From assembly GCA_029856375.1 (NCBI GenBank), contig JAHQWX010000137.1, positions 1 through 5,793 on the forward strand: a stretch of DNA of 5,793 bases, read 5' to 3'. The notes under the pieces were generated by a model. That model did not search any database and was not told where the DNA came from. It saw only the letters and a list, made by a program, of their open reading frames with translations. The DNA is from Promethearchaeia archaeon. Its GTDB lineage: Archaea; Asgardarchaeota; Lokiarchaeia; Sigyniarchaeales; SOKP01. A program made the position numbers and the translations under genes. Positions 5,039-5,793 of the stretch are shown one piece after another (position 1 is the first letter of the stretch; the number at the start of each line of letters is the position of its first letter).

Positions 5039-5793
5039 ATGGATTTGAAAAATCTCTTAACAAATTTAAAGTTCTTAATGTTTGGCGGAAAAGGAGGCGT
5101 AGGTAAAACATCTTGTGCTTCTGCTTCAGCCATTTGGGCGGCAGAAAGCGGTAGAAGGACTTTAGTGATTAGTACTGATCCGGCTCATTCTTTGGGAGAT
5201 TCTCTCGATCAAAAATTACCACAAGGGGAAACAACAAAGGTGGAAAAGGTAAATAATCTATACGCCTTGGAGATAAATCCAAAAGTGAATATGGACGAAT
5301 ATAAATCTGCGATGAATGTTAACCCTCTAGAATCGATGCCATTTGGTGAATCAATGCCTTTTATGGAAGATCTGAGCGGATTTACTAGCGCGAATCCTCC
5401 GGGTATTGACGAGGCGATGGCCTTTGCTAAAGTACTAGAATTTATCGAAACAGAATCAGATTTTGATTTAGTTGTTTTTGATACAGCTCCTACTGGTCAT
5501 ACTTTAAGATTGCTTTCTCTCCCAGACATTTTATCTGGATGGATCGGAACGCTCATATCTCTTCGTTTAAAATTGGGTAAAGTATTTGGAATGTTTAAGA
5601 ATTTATTTAAGAGAGGTGAAAAGGAAGAGAAGGTCGACCCTATGGACCAATTTAAGAAATTAAAGGACTCTATCGTCAACGCCAAAGATGAGTTATCCGA
5701 TCCTTCAAAAACTTCGTTCGTAATAGTAATGATATCTGAGGCTATGGCACTTTACGAAACCGAGCGATTATTAAGCAGCCTTTATACATATGA
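5039..5793 (+). CDS. Get3/ArsA-family ATPase (3' end beyond window)
   Basis: An open frame from ATG 5039 runs through the right edge without a stop (251 codons visible; the family is usually 310-400 residues). It has the deviant P-loop GGKGGVGKT (16-24), switch I DPAHSLGD (47-54, where D54 matches the catalytic Asp of Get3), switch II DTAPTGHTLRLL (148-159) and the EAMALYETERLL segment (234-245). Known: Get3/TRC40 proteins are dimeric ATPases that carry tail-anchored membrane proteins to the membrane, while ArsA drives arsenite export; archaeal members are generally of the single-domain Get3-like type. The region between switch I and II (92-110) is rich in Met (NVNPLESMPFGESMPFMEDL), and the helices after switch II (162-190) are hydrophobic and basic; these form the client-binding groove in Get3. 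No arsenic genes are nearby, which mildly favours targeting. The CxxC zinc site would lie off the edge. There is no Shine-Dalgarno site, so it may be leaderless. Confidence 0.92.
   Translation, partial: MDLKNLLTNLKFLMFGGKGGVGKTSCASASAIWAAESGRRTLVISTDPAHSLGDSLDQKLPQGETTKVEKVNNLYALEINPKVNMDEYKSAMNVNPLESMPFGESMPFMEDLSGFTSANPPGIDEAMAFAKVLEFIETESDFDLVVFDTAPTGHTLRLLSLPDILSGWIGTLISLRLKLGKVFGMFKNLFKRGEKEEKVDPMDQFKKLKDSIVNAKDELSDPSKTSFVIVMISEAMALYETERLLSSLYTY

Noticed and set aside
5497..5685. A minus-strand frame of 62 codons near the right edge
   Set aside because: It lies opposite the Get3-like ATPase, whose switch II and ETER segments flank it in the plus frame.

Overview
This 5.8 kb window is A+T-rich and most likely archaeal. 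TATA-like elements and oligo-T tracts lie between the genes, several genes lack a Shine-Dalgarno site, and there is a methanofuran-pathway enzyme (MfnB), an archaeal HisA-like paralogue and a Get3/ArsA-type ATPase. A RING-type zinc finger protein and an SCP2-membrane-TPR-like protein give it a eukaryote-like flavour. I infer an Asgard (Lokiarchaeia-like) archaeon. That placement rests on gene content only and cannot be proven from this window.

Layout, left to right. (1) The 3' part of a gene that is open at the left edge (1-1023, +): the end of an SCP2-type sterol/lipid-binding domain, two membrane segments, then two TPR-like helical repeats split by a lysine-rich linker. (2) A HisA/HisF-family paralogue (1090-1836, +). 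(3) Convergent to it with a 7-nt gap, a RING-like zinc finger protein (1844-2389, -). (4) A 150-nt, very A+T-rich divergent promoter region. (5) A small two-helix membrane protein (2542-2754, +). (6) mfnB (2813-3547, +), followed 8 nt later by a GNAT acetyltransferase (3556-4056, +), a probable two-gene operon. (7) proC, with the clearest promoter and Shine-Dalgarno site in the window (4147-4962, +). (8) The first 251 codons of a Get3/ArsA-family ATPase running off the right edge (5039-5793, +).

How they fit together. The HisA-like protein and MfnB are linked by knowledge of the families: MfnB makes the furan precursor of methanofuran, and the HisA-like clade is found mainly in organisms that use methanofuran/tetrahydromethanopterin C1 chemistry. 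Their presence implies that this organism makes a methanofuran-type C1 carrier. The acetyltransferase may belong to the same transcript, but its substrate is unknown. ProC is ordinary amino acid metabolism. The SCP2 protein, the RING protein, the small membrane protein and Get3 all point to membrane, lipid or protein-sorting functions, but nothing shows that they act as one system.

No stretch longer than about 160 bases lacks a gene. I saw no RNA genes, insertion sequences, CRISPR arrays or attachment sites, and no convincing previously undescribed multi-gene system. The most unusual items are the SCP2-membrane-TPR-like architecture and the RING protein with an unrecognised N-terminal half.
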